Source of the DNA: Gammaproteobacteria bacterium
GTDB lineage: Bacteria > Pseudomonadota > Gammaproteobacteria > Pseudomonadales > Balneatricaceae
NCBI GenBank assembly: GCA_030748435.1
Contig: JASMLZ010000022.1
Span: forward strand, 1-64,000
DNA length: 64,000 nt
Direction: 5' to 3'
Under the pieces are notes generated by a model, which was not told the DNA's origin, ran no database searches, and saw only the letters and a list, made by a program, of their open reading frames with translations. Below are positions 8,927 through 17,734 of the stretch, piece after piece; position 1 is the stretch's first letter; every line of letters begins with the position of its first letter. Made by a program: the position numbers and the translations under genes.

Positions 8927-10144
8927 AGAGACTATACGATCAAGAGCCAAGTCTACCACTTCTTTTGCAGCAACAGAAACAGAGTTTACCTTACCCACCA
9001 AATCACCGGTATTTTGCTTGGGTGTACCTGCTTTAGCCATATGGGCCACAATGTCCAATTGTGCAAAGTCTGCCAAATTTGTATCCGGTAGCAAGACCAT
9101 AGCATTGGTCAGTTGCAGAGTCGTCGGTAAGGTATGCGGATCGATACGGGTCGCCAGTACTGGCATGGACTGGCCGGCCTTAAGCGCATAAACAAATAAT
9201 ACCGTTGCAGGATCACTGGGCACCTGTAAACCATTCGCCAAGCGCACACTAACTTCAATCACTGGCCCCCCTGCCGTGTCGCCTTGTTGTTGCGCAAGTT
9301 GCAAACGGGCATTGCTAATACCCGCCTGCAAGGACTGGGTACCTTCGCCATTGGTCGAGCCCGCTACTGCCTGCTCCCAAAAGCGGATGGCAGCGGCAAA
9401 CTTGTCGGCCTCAAAGGCCTGAATACCTAATAGACTTAAAGCAGATACGTCGTTAGGATCAACAGCCATGGTCTCGCTTATAGCATCACTAACGCGATGG
9501 CTAAAAGTGCCATCAACAAAAAACAGGGCTTGGGCGTACTGCCCCAGTATCGCTGCCCGCTCGCGTGAACCCAAAGGGGCATACTGTTTAGCCTGTTGAA
9601 ACGCCTGCAAACCCTTCTGCGATTGCTGGTTTTGCATATAATAGTTAGCCAGAATAAACCAGCCTTCTGGATTATTGGGGTTATCTTGCAGATGCGCCTG
9701 CAATTCTGTCAACAACTGTTCCCGGTTTTGTGATGTTTGCATCAAAGAGCGTGTAATCTGCATATTTTCACGCTGTTGCAGACCATTACCAGCACCCAAC
9801 TCGGCATACATAAACCAACCAGCAACAGGTATCAACAAGGCCGTTGACAGCAACAAATAAGCACCACGATTATTAATATTGGGACGACTTTCCTGAGCTT
9901 GTAAATCATCTAACAAAGCCCGTTCCAATTCCGCTTCGCGCTCCGCATATTCAGTCGCGGTCAGGTTGCCAGCCGCAAGATCTGCTTGCATATCCTGCTG
10001 TTGCTGCTGAAATAGACTAATATTGTCAGCTCGATGGCTATCAGTTTGCTGTAGGCCCGATGATACGGGTCGCAGCAATGGCCACAAGGCAAACAAACTG
10101 GCCAGGGCCAACAAGACTGCAACCATACCCCAATATTCGTTCAT
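8918..10144 (-). CDS. ccmI: Cytochrome c biogenesis protein CcmI (TPR)
   Basis: Holds apocytochrome c for the CcmF/CcmH haem-ligation complex at the periplasmic face of the inner membrane. The 408 residues contain an N-terminal membrane segment (about 5-24), a cytoplasmic stretch with a leucine-rich segment, a second membrane helix near residues 95-115, then TPR repeats (NNPEGWFILANYYMQ, ALSLLGIQAFEADKFAAAIRFWEQA) and a C-terminal periplasmic domain. Its ATG overlaps the ccmH stop as ATGA. It is the last gene of the ccm operon. It is separate from ccmH, the Pseudomonas arrangement, unlike the fused E. coli CcmH. Confidence 0.93.
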   Translation of the reverse strand: MNEYWGMVAVLLALASLFALWPLLRPVSSGLQQTDSHRADNISLFQQQQQDMQADLAAGNLTATEYAEREAELERALLDDLQAQESRPNINNRGAYLLLSTALLIPVAGWFMYAELGAGNGLQQRENMQITRSLMQTSQNREQLLTELQAHLQDNPNNPEGWFILANYYMQNQQSQKGLQAFQQAKQYAPLGSRERAAILGQYAQALFFVDGTFSHRVSDAISETMAVDPNDVSALSLLGIQAFEADKFAAAIRFWEQAVAGSTNGEGTQSLQAGISNARLQLAQQQGDTAGGPVIEVSVRLANGLQVPSDPATVLFVYALKAGQSMPVLATRIDPHTLPTTLQLTNAMVLLPDTNLADFAQLDIVAHMAKAGTPKQNTGDLVGKVNSVSVAAKEVVDLALDRIVSGQ

Positions 10145-10614
10145 TCACTGTTTTCCTTTTGTTGCTTAATCAGGGCATCCAGCTTTGCTCGTTCCTGGTC
10201 ATTCAAAGCAACTGACGCTGTAACCTTGCCCCGCCGCATAAAAATCACCACCATAACACCTATTATCACTAGTACCACAGGCGCCAACCACAGGACCAGA
10301 GTCTGGGTTTTAAATGGCGGGTCATATAAAATAAAATCACCATAGCGCTGCACCATAAATGCGCGTATCTGGTCATCGCTTTGGCCAGCATCAACCATCA
10401 GTTTTACCTGTCGGCGCAAGTCCTTGGAGATGATGGAGTCAGAGTCCGCTAAATTTTGGTTTTGGCACTTGGGGCAGCGCAGCTCTTCTGTCAATGCATT
10501 AAAACGATCAGCCAGTTGCGGTGAAGCAAACTGATAGGTTTCAATCGCCGCCACACTCGGTGTCGACAGGCTAATCAGCAAGGTTAACCATAAGGGACAT
10601 AGCCATTTACACAT
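10141..10614 (-). CDS. ccmH: Cytochrome c-type biogenesis thiol protein CcmH
   Basis: Periplasmic thiol oxidoreductase that keeps the haem-binding cysteines of apocytochrome c reduced. The family motif LRCPKCQNQNLADSD carries the active CxxC. An N-terminal signal or anchor (WLCPLWLTLLISL) precedes it, and a C-terminal transmembrane helix (VLWLAPVVLVIIGVMVVIF) follows. I chose ATG 10614 over the GTG at 10620 because of its better spacing from AGGA. At 157 residues it is the short CcmH type, with ccmI separate and overlapping by four bases. Confidence 0.93.
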   Translation of the reverse strand: MCKWLCPLWLTLLISLSTPSVAAIETYQFASPQLADRFNALTEELRCPKCQNQNLADSDSIISKDLRRQVKLMVDAGQSDDQIRAFMVQRYGDFILYDPPFKTQTLVLWLAPVVLVIIGVMVVIFMRRGKVTASVALNDQERAKLDALIKQQKENSE

Positions 10615-10625
10615 AGACACTATTC

Positions 10626-11189
10626 CTATTGGGACTGGCGGGCCATCAAGGCTTCATATTGGGGCTTTAATTGTGCCCAGGTGCGCTCATTAAGCTCACC
10701 GGTCAGCTTGTCAACAATGGTACCATCGGCGTCTACCAGATAGGTTTCCGGGGCACCAATAACGCCCAATTCGATGCCCAACTGACCCTTGGGATCATAA
10801 ATGGAGAACGCATAGGGATTACCCAAGCGAACTAACCACTCCTGTGCTGGCCCACGTTGGTCATGATAATTAACGCCAATAATGCGCACTCCCTCGCGCG
10901 CCACCAGCTCGTTCAAATAAGCATGCTCGGCCTTGCAGGTTGGGCACCAGGTTGCCCATACATTGAGTAGACTGGGGGTGCCCAATATATCTGCGCGGCT
11001 TATGGCCCGCACTGGTTCAGCCAGACTCTCCCCTATAAAGTCCGGGACCTGCTGTCCCAGCAGGCTGGATTCCAGTTTATTCGGATCCTTACCCAAACCC
11101 TGATAAAGAAACAGGCCCAAACCAAAAGCAAGCAATACGGGTATCAACAATAATAGGCGCTGCCAACTAGGGTGTTTATCTTCACTCAT
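10626..11189 (-). CDS. ccmG: Thiol:disulfide interchange protein CcmG/DsbE
   Basis: Membrane-anchored thioredoxin-like protein that passes reducing power to CcmH and apocytochrome c. The N-terminal helix (LLLLIPVLLAFGLGLFLY) is followed by a thioredoxin fold with active site WATWCPTCKAEH and the cis-Pro loop GAPETYLVD. ATG 11189 gives a 187-residue protein of normal length; longer in-frame starts run into ccmF. It lies between ccmF and ccmH in the usual order. Confidence 0.95.
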   Translation of the reverse strand: MSEDKHPSWQRLLLLIPVLLAFGLGLFLYQGLGKDPNKLESSLLGQQVPDFIGESLAEPVRAISRADILGTPSLLNVWATWCPTCKAEHAYLNELVAREGVRIIGVNYHDQRGPAQEWLVRLGNPYAFSIYDPKGQLGIELGVIGAPETYLVDADGTIVDKLTGELNERTWAQLKPQYEALMARQSQ

Positions 11190-11202
11190 CTTTCTATCCT
11201 TA

Positions 11203-13137
11203 CTAACCTCGTTGACGACGATAGCGTTTATCCCAAACAGACAGACCCGCACCAATGGACATAAGCAGGCCACCTAACCAAATCCAACGTACCAATGGTT
11301 TAAAATGGATACGTATAGCCCAGGCATCATTGGCCAGAGGCTCGCCCATAGCAACATAAATATCGCGGCTAAAACCCGCATCAATAGCAGCTTCGGTCAT
11401 CATCTGCTGACGCGCTTTATAGGTTCGTTTTTCAGGATACAGATAAGTATAAAATACACCATCCTGGTTAACTTTTATAATACCTTGCACAGAAGTAAAG
11501 TTGGGCCCTGAGACATTTTGCGTGCCTTCAAACACAAACTCATATTGTGCAATTTGTAACTTATCACCCGGCGCCATACGCATATCATAGTTGGCTTCAT
11601 GGTGGCTGACCACAGCGATACCTACGGCTGTGACGCCAACACCAATATGAGCTAACAACATACCATAATAACCAGGATTGAGCTGGCGTAAACCACGCGC
11701 CCACCCCTTATGCCTTACCCGCCGGCTCAAATCACGATAGCTGGCAGCCAATATCCATACCAGAAGTGCCACAGCCAGAGCCGTTGCCCAGTTAAATTGA
11801 CCCCCATAGGCAAAGGGAAATACCAGACCAGCAAACACAGCAAGCAACAAGGGCGAACGTATCAATTGTACTAGCTCAGTAACCGCGATGCTTTTCCACT
11901 TGGCCAGCAAACCCAAGCCCAGAGCCATCATCAAGAGGATCATCAGAGGCACAAATACGGCATTAAAATAAGGTGGCCCCACGGATACCTTACTGCCGCC
12001 AAAGGCATCCAATAACAAAGGATATAAAGTTCCCAGAAGCACCACAATAGCAGCAATAATCAGCAAGATATTGTTGATCAGTAAGAAGGTTTCCCGCGAC
12101 CAGAAACTGTAGCCCACGCGACTGGACACAGTGCTGGCCCGCACAGCATAAAGCACCAAGGAGCCACCAACAGTCAAGGCCAACAATACCAATATGAAAA
12201 AGCCGCGTTGCGGGTCAGCCGCAAAGGCATGCACCGAAGTCAGCACTCCGGAACGTACTAAAAAGGTACCCAACAAGCTTAAGCTAAAGGCCAGAATGGC
12301 CAAGAGAATAGTCCAGTTCTTAAACAGGCCACGCTTTTCAGAAACCGCCAAAGAATGTATAAGGGCTGTACCTACCAGCCAGGGCATAAAGGAGGCATTT
12401 TCCACAGGGTCCCAAAACCACCAGCCACCCCAGCCCAATTCGTAATAGGCCCACCAGCTACCTAAGGCGATACCCAAGGTCAAAAAGCCCCAGGCCACAA
12501 TTGTCCAGGGGCGGGACCAGCGCAACCATGCAGCGTCAAACTTACCACCCAAAAGAGCCGCAATAGCAAAGGCAAAGGCCACAGAAAAGCCCACATAACC
12601 CATATACAAAGTAGGTGGATGTACGATCAGCCCAAAGTCCTGCAATAAGGGGTTAAGGTCAGCACCCTCAGAGGGTCCTTCAGGCAGATAACGCCAGAAC
12701 GGATTGGAGGTTAACAGGGTAAACAGGAGAAAACCAATGGCAATTAGCCCCATCACCGACAATACTCGTGCCAGCATAATAGGAGGTATGGATTTGGCAA
12801 ACAGGCTCACCGCCATAGTCCACCAACCCAGCATCAGCACCCACAATAATAATGAACCTTCGTGACTACCCCAAACAGCACTGATTTTATATTGCACCGG
12901 CAAGGCTGAATTGGAATTAGCTGCCACATAGCGCACAGTAAAGTCATCGTTTATAAAGGCCAGAGTCAAACAGACAAAGGCCAAGGTTAAAAACACCCCT
13001 TGTCCCAAGGCCAAGGGTTTGGCCGACATAATCAGGCGCGCCTGACCTGTATAAGTACCCAGCAGAGGCAAAGTACCTAGCGCCACCCCTAAACACAAAG
13101 CTAAAATAAGGGCCAGATGGCCAATTTCTGGAATCAT
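11203..13137 (-). CDS. ccmF: Haem lyase subunit CcmF
   Basis: Large multi-pass membrane protein that attaches haem to apocytochrome c with CcmH and CcmI. The 644 residues hold the tryptophan-rich signature [19 protein letters not shown] (about residues 235-255), many transmembrane helices and a final helix near the C-terminus. Conserved histidines are visible in the [11 protein letters not shown] and [15 protein letters not shown] regions. Its ATG overlaps the ccmE stop as ATGA, so translation is coupled. Confidence 0.96.
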   Translation of the reverse strand: MIPEIGHLALILALCLGVALGTLPLLGTYTGQARLIMSAKPLALGQGVFLTLAFVCLTLAFINDDFTVRYVAANSNSALPVQYKISAVWGSHEGSLLLWVLMLGWWTMAVSLFAKSIPPIMLARVLSVMGLIAIGFLLFTLLTSNPFWRYLPEGPSEGADLNPLLQDFGLIVHPPTLYMGYVGFSVAFAFAIAALLGGKFDAAWLRWSRPWTIVAWGFLTLGIALGSWWAYYELGWGGWWFWDPVENASFMPWLVGTALIHSLAVSEKRGLFKNWTILLAILAFSLSLLGTFLVRSGVLTSVHAFAADPQRGFFILVLLALTVGGSLVLYAVRASTVSSRVGYSFWSRETFLLINNILLIIAAIVVLLGTLYPLLLDAFGGSKVSVGPPYFNAVFVPLMILLMMALGLGLLAKWKSIAVTELVQLIRSPLLLAVFAGLVFPFAYGGQFNWATALAVALLVWILAASYRDLSRRVRHKGWARGLRQLNPGYYGMLLAHIGVGVTAVGIAVVSHHEANYDMRMAPGDKLQIAQYEFVFEGTQNVSGPNFTSVQGIIKVNQDGVFYTYLYPEKRTYKARQQMMTEAAIDAGFSRDIYVAMGEPLANDAWAIRIHFKPLVRWIWLGGLLMSIGAGLSVWDKRYRRQRG

Positions 13138-13598
13138 TGAGCAGACTCCTCAGCCTTAACACTAGCCTTATGGGCCTGATCAATAGCGGCCGTTACTTCT
13201 GGTGGCATATAGTTTTCATCATGTTTAGCCAGCACTTCATCGGCCACAAAGATACCACTGGCGAGCAGCTTGCCCTGAGCCACAATACCTTGCCCCTCAC
13301 GGAACAGATCCGGCAATATACCTTCATAATTCACCTGTATATCATGGGCATAATCAGTCAGTACGAAGGTCACTTGCAGACTGTCCTGGGCTCGCTCAAC
13401 ACTGCCTTCTCGAACCATACCACCAGCTCGTATACGCTGTTCATAGGGAGCCTTGCCAAGGGCAATATCCGAGGGCGAGAAGAATAAATTGATATTCTGG
13501 GACAAGGCGTAAAGTACCAGCCCAACAATTAAACCAACACCGGCCAACATGGCCAGAACAAGTATAAGTTTTTTCTTGCGTTTGGGGTGCATAGCCAT
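13134..13598 (-). CDS. ccmE: Haem chaperone CcmE
   Basis: Binds haem covalently through a histidine in the periplasm and hands it to CcmF. The 154-residue protein has a basic N-terminus (HPKRKKK), one transmembrane anchor, an OB-fold domain, and the haem-binding signature [11 protein letters not shown] (HxxxY) near residue 127. It lies 13 bases after ccmD and overlaps ccmF by four bases. Confidence 0.95.
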   Translation of the reverse strand: MAMHPKRKKKLILVLAMLAGVGLIVGLVLYALSQNINLFFSPSDIALGKAPYEQRIRAGGMVREGSVERAQDSLQVTFVLTDYAHDIQVNYEGILPDLFREGQGIVAQGKLLASGIFVADEVLAKHDENYMPPEVTAAIDQAHKASVKAEESAQ

Positions 13599-13611
13599 AC
13601 TGAACTCTTGG

Positions 13612-13776
13612 TTAACGACGTAATTGAGACTTGATTTGTTTTACTAAACGCTGCTGACGATGTTTGGCTGCCCATATATTGCCAGCCACCAAAAGCACAA
13701 AACAGGCATAACAGAACCAGACGTAAAAACCATGACCATCCATACTGATCAGTTGCTCAAAGGAAGTGAAATACAT
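13612..13776 (-). CDS. ccmD: Haem exporter accessory protein CcmD
   Basis: A 54-residue protein that starts [20 protein letters not shown], continues with one transmembrane helix (about 19-38), and ends in a basic tail ([17 protein letters not shown]). This is the CcmD pattern: a short polytopic-complex subunit needed to release holo-CcmE from CcmABC. Its ATG overlaps the ccmC TAA by one base, and its stop is 13 bases before ccmE, exactly where ccmD is expected. Confidence 0.93.
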   Translation of the reverse strand: MYFTSFEQLISMDGHGFYVWFCYACFVLLVAGNIWAAKHRQQRLVKQIKSQLRR

Positions 13777-14537
13777 TATTGATCCTCCAAATAGCGCGCC
13801 ACCCAGGAAGCTTGCCGTTCCTGGTCAAGAATCTCATTGCGGGTACCTTGTACCACGAGCCAGGCACACAAACAATAACAACCCAGCACCATAAATAATA
13901 ACGGCATATACATCTCCGGTGGCATGCTGGGTTTGGCGGTCAGGGTAAAAGTGGAGGCCTGATGCAGTGTATTCCACCACTCCACAGAGTACTTGATAAC
14001 CGGGATATTGATACTACCAATAATAGCCAGAATAGCTGTGGCACGACCCGCCACCGAACGATCAGCAATGGCTTGGTTAAGGGCCATCACACCAGTATAC
14101 AAAAATAGCATAATCAGGGTCGAGGTCAGCCGTGCATCCCAGACCCAGTAGGCACCCCAGGTAGGCTTACCCCAGATAGCACCGGTAATAAGCGCCAAGG
14201 CAGTAAAGCTGGCGCCCACCAAAGTACAGGCGCGGGCCACCATAAAAGCCACTTTCATTTTCCAAATCAGGCCTATAGCACCAGTAACACCCATCATCAA
14301 AAAGATAGACTGTGACAGGATGGCAGCTGGCACGTGTACATACATAATACGGAAACTATTGCCCTGTTGATAATCAGCAGGGGCATAAAGTAAGCCCCAC
14401 ACCAATCCGCATACAATGAATAGCAAAGCCAGCGCCGCAAACCAGGGTTGCAGGCGTGCGCCAAAGTCAAAAAACCACTTCGGCGAAGCCATTTGATAAA
14501 ACCACTTCGGCAGGTGCCAATTATCAAACCAACTCAT
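13776..14537 (-). CDS. ccmC: Haem exporter protein CcmC
   Basis: Six-helix membrane protein of the haem-handling family that loads haem onto CcmE. The 253 residues show the tryptophan motif WGAYWVWDARLTS (about 125-137) and the two flanking histidines expected as axial haem ligands (YVHVPAAI and NTLHQAS). It sits between ccmB and ccmD. Normal length, no defect. Confidence 0.96.
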   Translation of the reverse strand: MSWFDNWHLPKWFYQMASPKWFFDFGARLQPWFAALALLFIVCGLVWGLLYAPADYQQGNSFRIMYVHVPAAILSQSIFLMMGVTGAIGLIWKMKVAFMVARACTLVGASFTALALITGAIWGKPTWGAYWVWDARLTSTLIMLFLYTGVMALNQAIADRSVAGRATAILAIIGSINIPVIKYSVEWWNTLHQASTFTLTAKPSMPPEMYMPLLFMVLGCYCLCAWLVVQGTRNEILDQERQASWVARYLEDQ

Positions 14538-14566
14538 GTATTAATCCTTAACCATCATCTTCTTTA

Positions 14567-15241
14567 TTAACCCTGCATCTGGCCTATTTTTAAGGCCGTT
14601 GCCGCCGCCCAGGGCGTCACCATAAGCGCAAATACCAGCATGGCCCCTAAATAGGCCAAATAGCCTGCTACGGGCATGCCTTGAGCGGCTGCAGCCACTG
14701 CACCTGTGCCAAATAATAGTACCGGAATATATAACGGCAATACCAGTAACGAAATCAACATGCCACCGGTTTTCACCCCTGTCACCAAGGCCGCACCAAC
14801 CGCCCCGAATAAACTTAACGTAGGCGTACCCACCAATAAGCTCAATAATAAAGCCGGCATAGCCTCTGTGGGCAAAAATAACATGGTAGCGACCACTGGC
14901 GAGAGCAACACCAATGGCAGGCCACTAACCAACCAATGCACAACCACTTTGGCTAATACCAAAGCCCAAACTGGTTGTGGTGCCAGCAATAACTGCTCCA
15001 AGCTACCATCAGCAAAATCAGCCTTAAATAAGATATCCAGGGATAACAAGGTTGCCAGCAATGCCGCTACCCACACCACCCCTGCTGCGGCCTGACTGAG
15101 CAGTTTGGCTTCCGGGCTTACCCCCATCGGAAACAGGGCCACAACCAGCACAAAAAACACCAAAGGATTGACCATTTCTGCCGGATAACGCATAACCAGT
15201 AATAAATCACGGCGGATGATGGATAGCACAAATGACATCAT
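14567..15241 (-). CDS. ccmB: Haem exporter permease CcmB
   Basis: Membrane subunit of the CcmAB ABC transporter that drives release of haem-loaded CcmE. The 224 residues form six hydrophobic helices and include the FKADFADGSLEQLLLAP segment typical of CcmB. The ATG overlaps the ccmA stop by four bases (ATGA), the usual sign of coupled translation of the two subunits. Confidence 0.95.
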   Translation of the reverse strand: MMSFVLSIIRRDLLLVMRYPAEMVNPLVFFVLVVALFPMGVSPEAKLLSQAAAGVVWVAALLATLLSLDILFKADFADGSLEQLLLAPQPVWALVLAKVVVHWLVSGLPLVLLSPVVATMLFLPTEAMPALLLSLLVGTPTLSLFGAVGAALVTGVKTGGMLISLLVLPLYIPVLLFGTGAVAAAAQGMPVAGYLAYLGAMLVFALMVTPWAAATALKIGQMQG

Positions 15242-15858
15242 AAGGCAGCCTCCACGGCAGCACTTAAATCCAAAATTTTTACATTATCCAACAGCAGATC
15301 CTGATGACTGGTAAGCACAATAGCACCACCAGTGCGCAAATGCTCGACAAACCACCTTTGCTCATCCATCACACCCTGTTGATCCATAGCGGTCAAAGGC
15401 TCGTCCAGTAACCATAATGGAGCAGGGTTGAGATGCAATCTGGCTAATGCTATCCGTCGCCTTTGCCCAGCTGATAATTGTGCTGCCAAAGACTCTTCAT
15501 AGCCTCGTAAACCGACTTTTTCCAAGGCCGCATAACGTTGATTTTCAGTACTGGAGACCGTTAATGCCGTCAACCATGACAAGTTCTCGTTAGCGCTTAG
15601 CTGGTCCTTAATAGACAGCTTATGGCCGATATAAAGTAATTGCTTACCCGTTGGGAAGCTAACCTGTCCCTGATCCACAGGCAATAAGCCCGCCAGTTGT
15701 CGCAATAGGCTGGTTTTACCGGCCCCATTGGGGCCTTTGATATGCCAAATTTCTCCCGCCTTTACGGTGAACTGCAGGCCAACAAACAGGCTGCGTTCAT
15801 CACGCTCACAGGCAAGCTGGTCTACCTGTAGAAGAGTAGGCGGCGTGGTAGATTGCAT
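15238..15858 (-). CDS. ccmA: Haem exporter ATPase CcmA
   Basis: ABC-type ATPase of the CcmAB complex. Walker A is GPNGAGKTS, the signature is LSAGQRRRIALARL, and Walker B is LWLLDEPLTAMD. I place the start at ATG 15858, which puts the family N-terminus (LLQVDQLACERDERSLF) ten residues in; a TTG at 15897 would add 13 residues. First gene of the ccmABCDEFGHI operon. The promoter should lie in the 360-base gap upstream. Confidence 0.95.
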   Translation of the reverse strand: MQSTTPPTLLQVDQLACERDERSLFVGLQFTVKAGEIWHIKGPNGAGKTSLLRQLAGLLPVDQGQVSFPTGKQLLYIGHKLSIKDQLSANENLSWLTALTVSSTENQRYAALEKVGLRGYEESLAAQLSAGQRRRIALARLHLNPAPLWLLDEPLTAMDQQGVMDEQRWFVEHLRTGGAIVLTSHQDLLLDNVKILDLSAAVEAAL

Positions 15859-16222
15859 GGTGGTGAATACTTCCGCGTACAAATGATCATTACTCAATGG
15901 CGCTATTATAACCGTTAACCAGTCAGAGCACAGCCAGAGGCCTATGCAATATTAAATAAAAATAGGATCCACGTCATGGATTGAAATATTAAGCCTTAGT
16001 GAAAGACTTTGCACGAACCGGGATTTTGTACTGTAACAAGGCAAATGTTGACGCCAAAGTTTAGCTTATCTGATAAACAACCTATTGCACAGATTTCTAA
16101 CCCCGTCACAGGACCAAATAACCAGCGGGCAAAGGCTCCTTGCCAGTCACTTTATACACCAATATTCCGCCACCCAGCATATATGCCGAATATAGGGCAT
16201 CCTGAGGCAAGAACATAGAGTA
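15859..16222. other. Gap between ccmA and the ParA-like gene
   Basis: No supported gene. A short + strand frame (16009-16218) has no recognisable features and converges on the ParA gene. In Pseudomonas this interval holds CheW-like and other chemotaxis genes between parA and ccmA; no trace of them could be read here. The ccm promoter is presumably in this stretch. Confidence 0.5.
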
Positions 16223-17011
16223 CTATGGTATTACTTCCCACAAGGGAATCTGGTGACGTTGGCGCAACAGCTGAGTCAGTAACAGATCGTAAGCCTGCAC
16301 CCCTCGCGCCAAATGGTTATAGCGTGAAGGCACCTGCCCAGTCGCACTGGCATTGCGGAACTGGGTATCAATAGGAATCACAGAGTTGGCCACCCGTTCA
16401 CCAAATTCAGCTCGAATGGTACGCAAGCTTTGTACAGATGGCTTAGTGCGTCGATCATACATGGTGGGTACCACCAGCGTATGCAGAGGCTGGCGCCGGG
16501 AAGCTAACAACAGGGACAGGGTGTTAGCCATGCGCAACAGACCTTTAATCGCCAGAAACTCAGTCTGCACTGGTATCAATAATAATTCACAGGCTGCCAA
16601 GGCATTGACCATAGTGATGCCTAACACTGGTGGGCTATCCAGCAGCACATAATCAAACTGATCGTCTAGGCTTTGCATAGCTTTATGCACGACCAGACCT
16701 AAACCTGTAAAGCCTGCCGTCTGACGTTCAAGGGTGGCCATGGAGCTGGATGCTGGCAGTAAGGTTATACCGGGCTCTGTGGTAGCTAGGAGCAGTTGTT
16801 CAACTGGCGGAGGCTGGGTCTGAAATAAGTTATAGACAGACTGTTCCAGCCGTTCGGGGTCATGACCAAAATAGTCGGTAAGGGAAGCATGAGGATCCAA
16901 ATCCACAACCAGTACGCGTGCATCCTGCTGTGCCAGCAGACCAGCCAAGGTAACAACAGTGGTCGTTTTACCTACCCCACCCTTTTGGTTAGCGATAGCC
17001 CAAACTTGCAA
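16223..17011 (-). CDS. ParA/MinD-family ATPase, chemotaxis-cluster type
   Basis: A 262-residue deviant-Walker ATPase: KGGVGKTTT at residues 10-18, switch I DLDPHASLTDYFG, and Walker B YVLLDSPPVLG. It closely resembles the ParA-like protein encoded at the end of Pseudomonas flagellar/chemotaxis clusters (PA1462 type, related to ParC), which positions chemotaxis arrays at the pole. No flagellar, che or parB gene is in this window. The start is a TTG at 17011 preceded by a strong AGGAG, and the upstream DNA gives no better start. It may be a relic with a retained positioning role. Confidence 0.85.
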   Translation of the reverse strand: MQVWAIANQKGGVGKTTTVVTLAGLLAQQDARVLVVDLDPHASLTDYFGHDPERLEQSVYNLFQTQPPPVEQLLLATTEPGITLLPASSSMATLERQTAGFTGLGLVVHKAMQSLDDQFDYVLLDSPPVLGITMVNALAACELLLIPVQTEFLAIKGLLRMANTLSLLLASRRQPLHTLVVPTMYDRRTKPSVQSLRTIRAEFGERVANSVIPIDTQFRNASATGQVPSRYNHLARGVQAYDLLLTQLLRQRHQIPLWEVIP

Positions 17012-17104
17012 TATGCTCTCCTTTAATTAAACAACAGCAACTTTAACACCGACAGCGGTCAGCGACATACAGCCATAATAACCTTGCACGTTTGCTACAG
17101 AAGG

Positions 17105-17734
17105 TTAGCCGCGACCAGACTTCATCTGCACGTACATCAAGGCTGTAGTAATGGCATCCCCAAGTGCTGTATGGCGCCCTACTACGGGTATTTGTAACTG
17201 TTTGGCTATATCATCAAAGCCCAGTTTCATCTCACAGTCGTGCATGGCTCTGGCACTCAGACGACGCCTGAACAGGCTGACAATATCAATACTACGATTA
17301 GGCATACCAAACCCAAACAGGGGCCGCATAGACTTGTCCAATACGGCCAGATCATAAGCAATGTAATAACCCAGCACAGGCCGATTACCAACAAATTCAA
17401 GTAATTTGCGTAACGCTTCTTCCAAAGGCAAGCCATCTGCTAAATCAACACGGCGCAAAAGATGTACTTTTACTGATTCCGCCGGCAAATTAGCTGGCGC
17501 CTGAATAGTGATTGCTAAACCAGTGCTGGTCTTGACTCGATTTGCCTTAATAATGACTGCACCAATAGACAGTATCTCCGCCTGTTTGACATCCATACTG
17601 GTGGTCTCGATATCCAGAGCTACGACCTCATCACCCCTATAAGGCGCAAATAAACTACGCCACTTTGCCTGACCTTTGCGGCGACCGTACTTCAAGCGAT
17701 CTTGGAAACGGCGTATATGTCGTCGCAAATACAT
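17105..17734 (-). CDS. DnaQ-like 3'-5' exonuclease
   Basis: A 209-residue DEDDh exonuclease of the DNA polymerase III epsilon family. Exo I is VALDIETTSMD, Exo II is LGYYIAYDLAVLD and Exo III is RHTALGDA. It lacks polymerase or clamp-binding domains. Its ATG overlaps the TAA of the DUF294 gene (TAATG). This pair is a conserved companion of acetate transport genes in gammaproteobacteria, so it is probably co-expressed with that module, but its substrate is unknown. Confidence 0.85.
   Translation of the reverse strand: MYLRRHIRRFQDRLKYGRRKGQAKWRSLFAPYRGDEVVALDIETTSMDVKQAEILSIGAVIIKANRVKTSTGLAITIQAPANLPAESVKVHLLRRVDLADGLPLEEALRKLLEFVGNRPVLGYYIAYDLAVLDKSMRPLFGFGMPNRSIDIVSLFRRRLSARAMHDCEMKLGFDDIAKQLQIPVVGRHTALGDAITTALMYVQMKSGRG

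Noticed and set aside
16009-16218. 69-codon + strand frame between ccmA and the ParA-like gene
   Set aside because: No recognisable domain, no good start signal, low-complexity product; I cannot support it as a gene.
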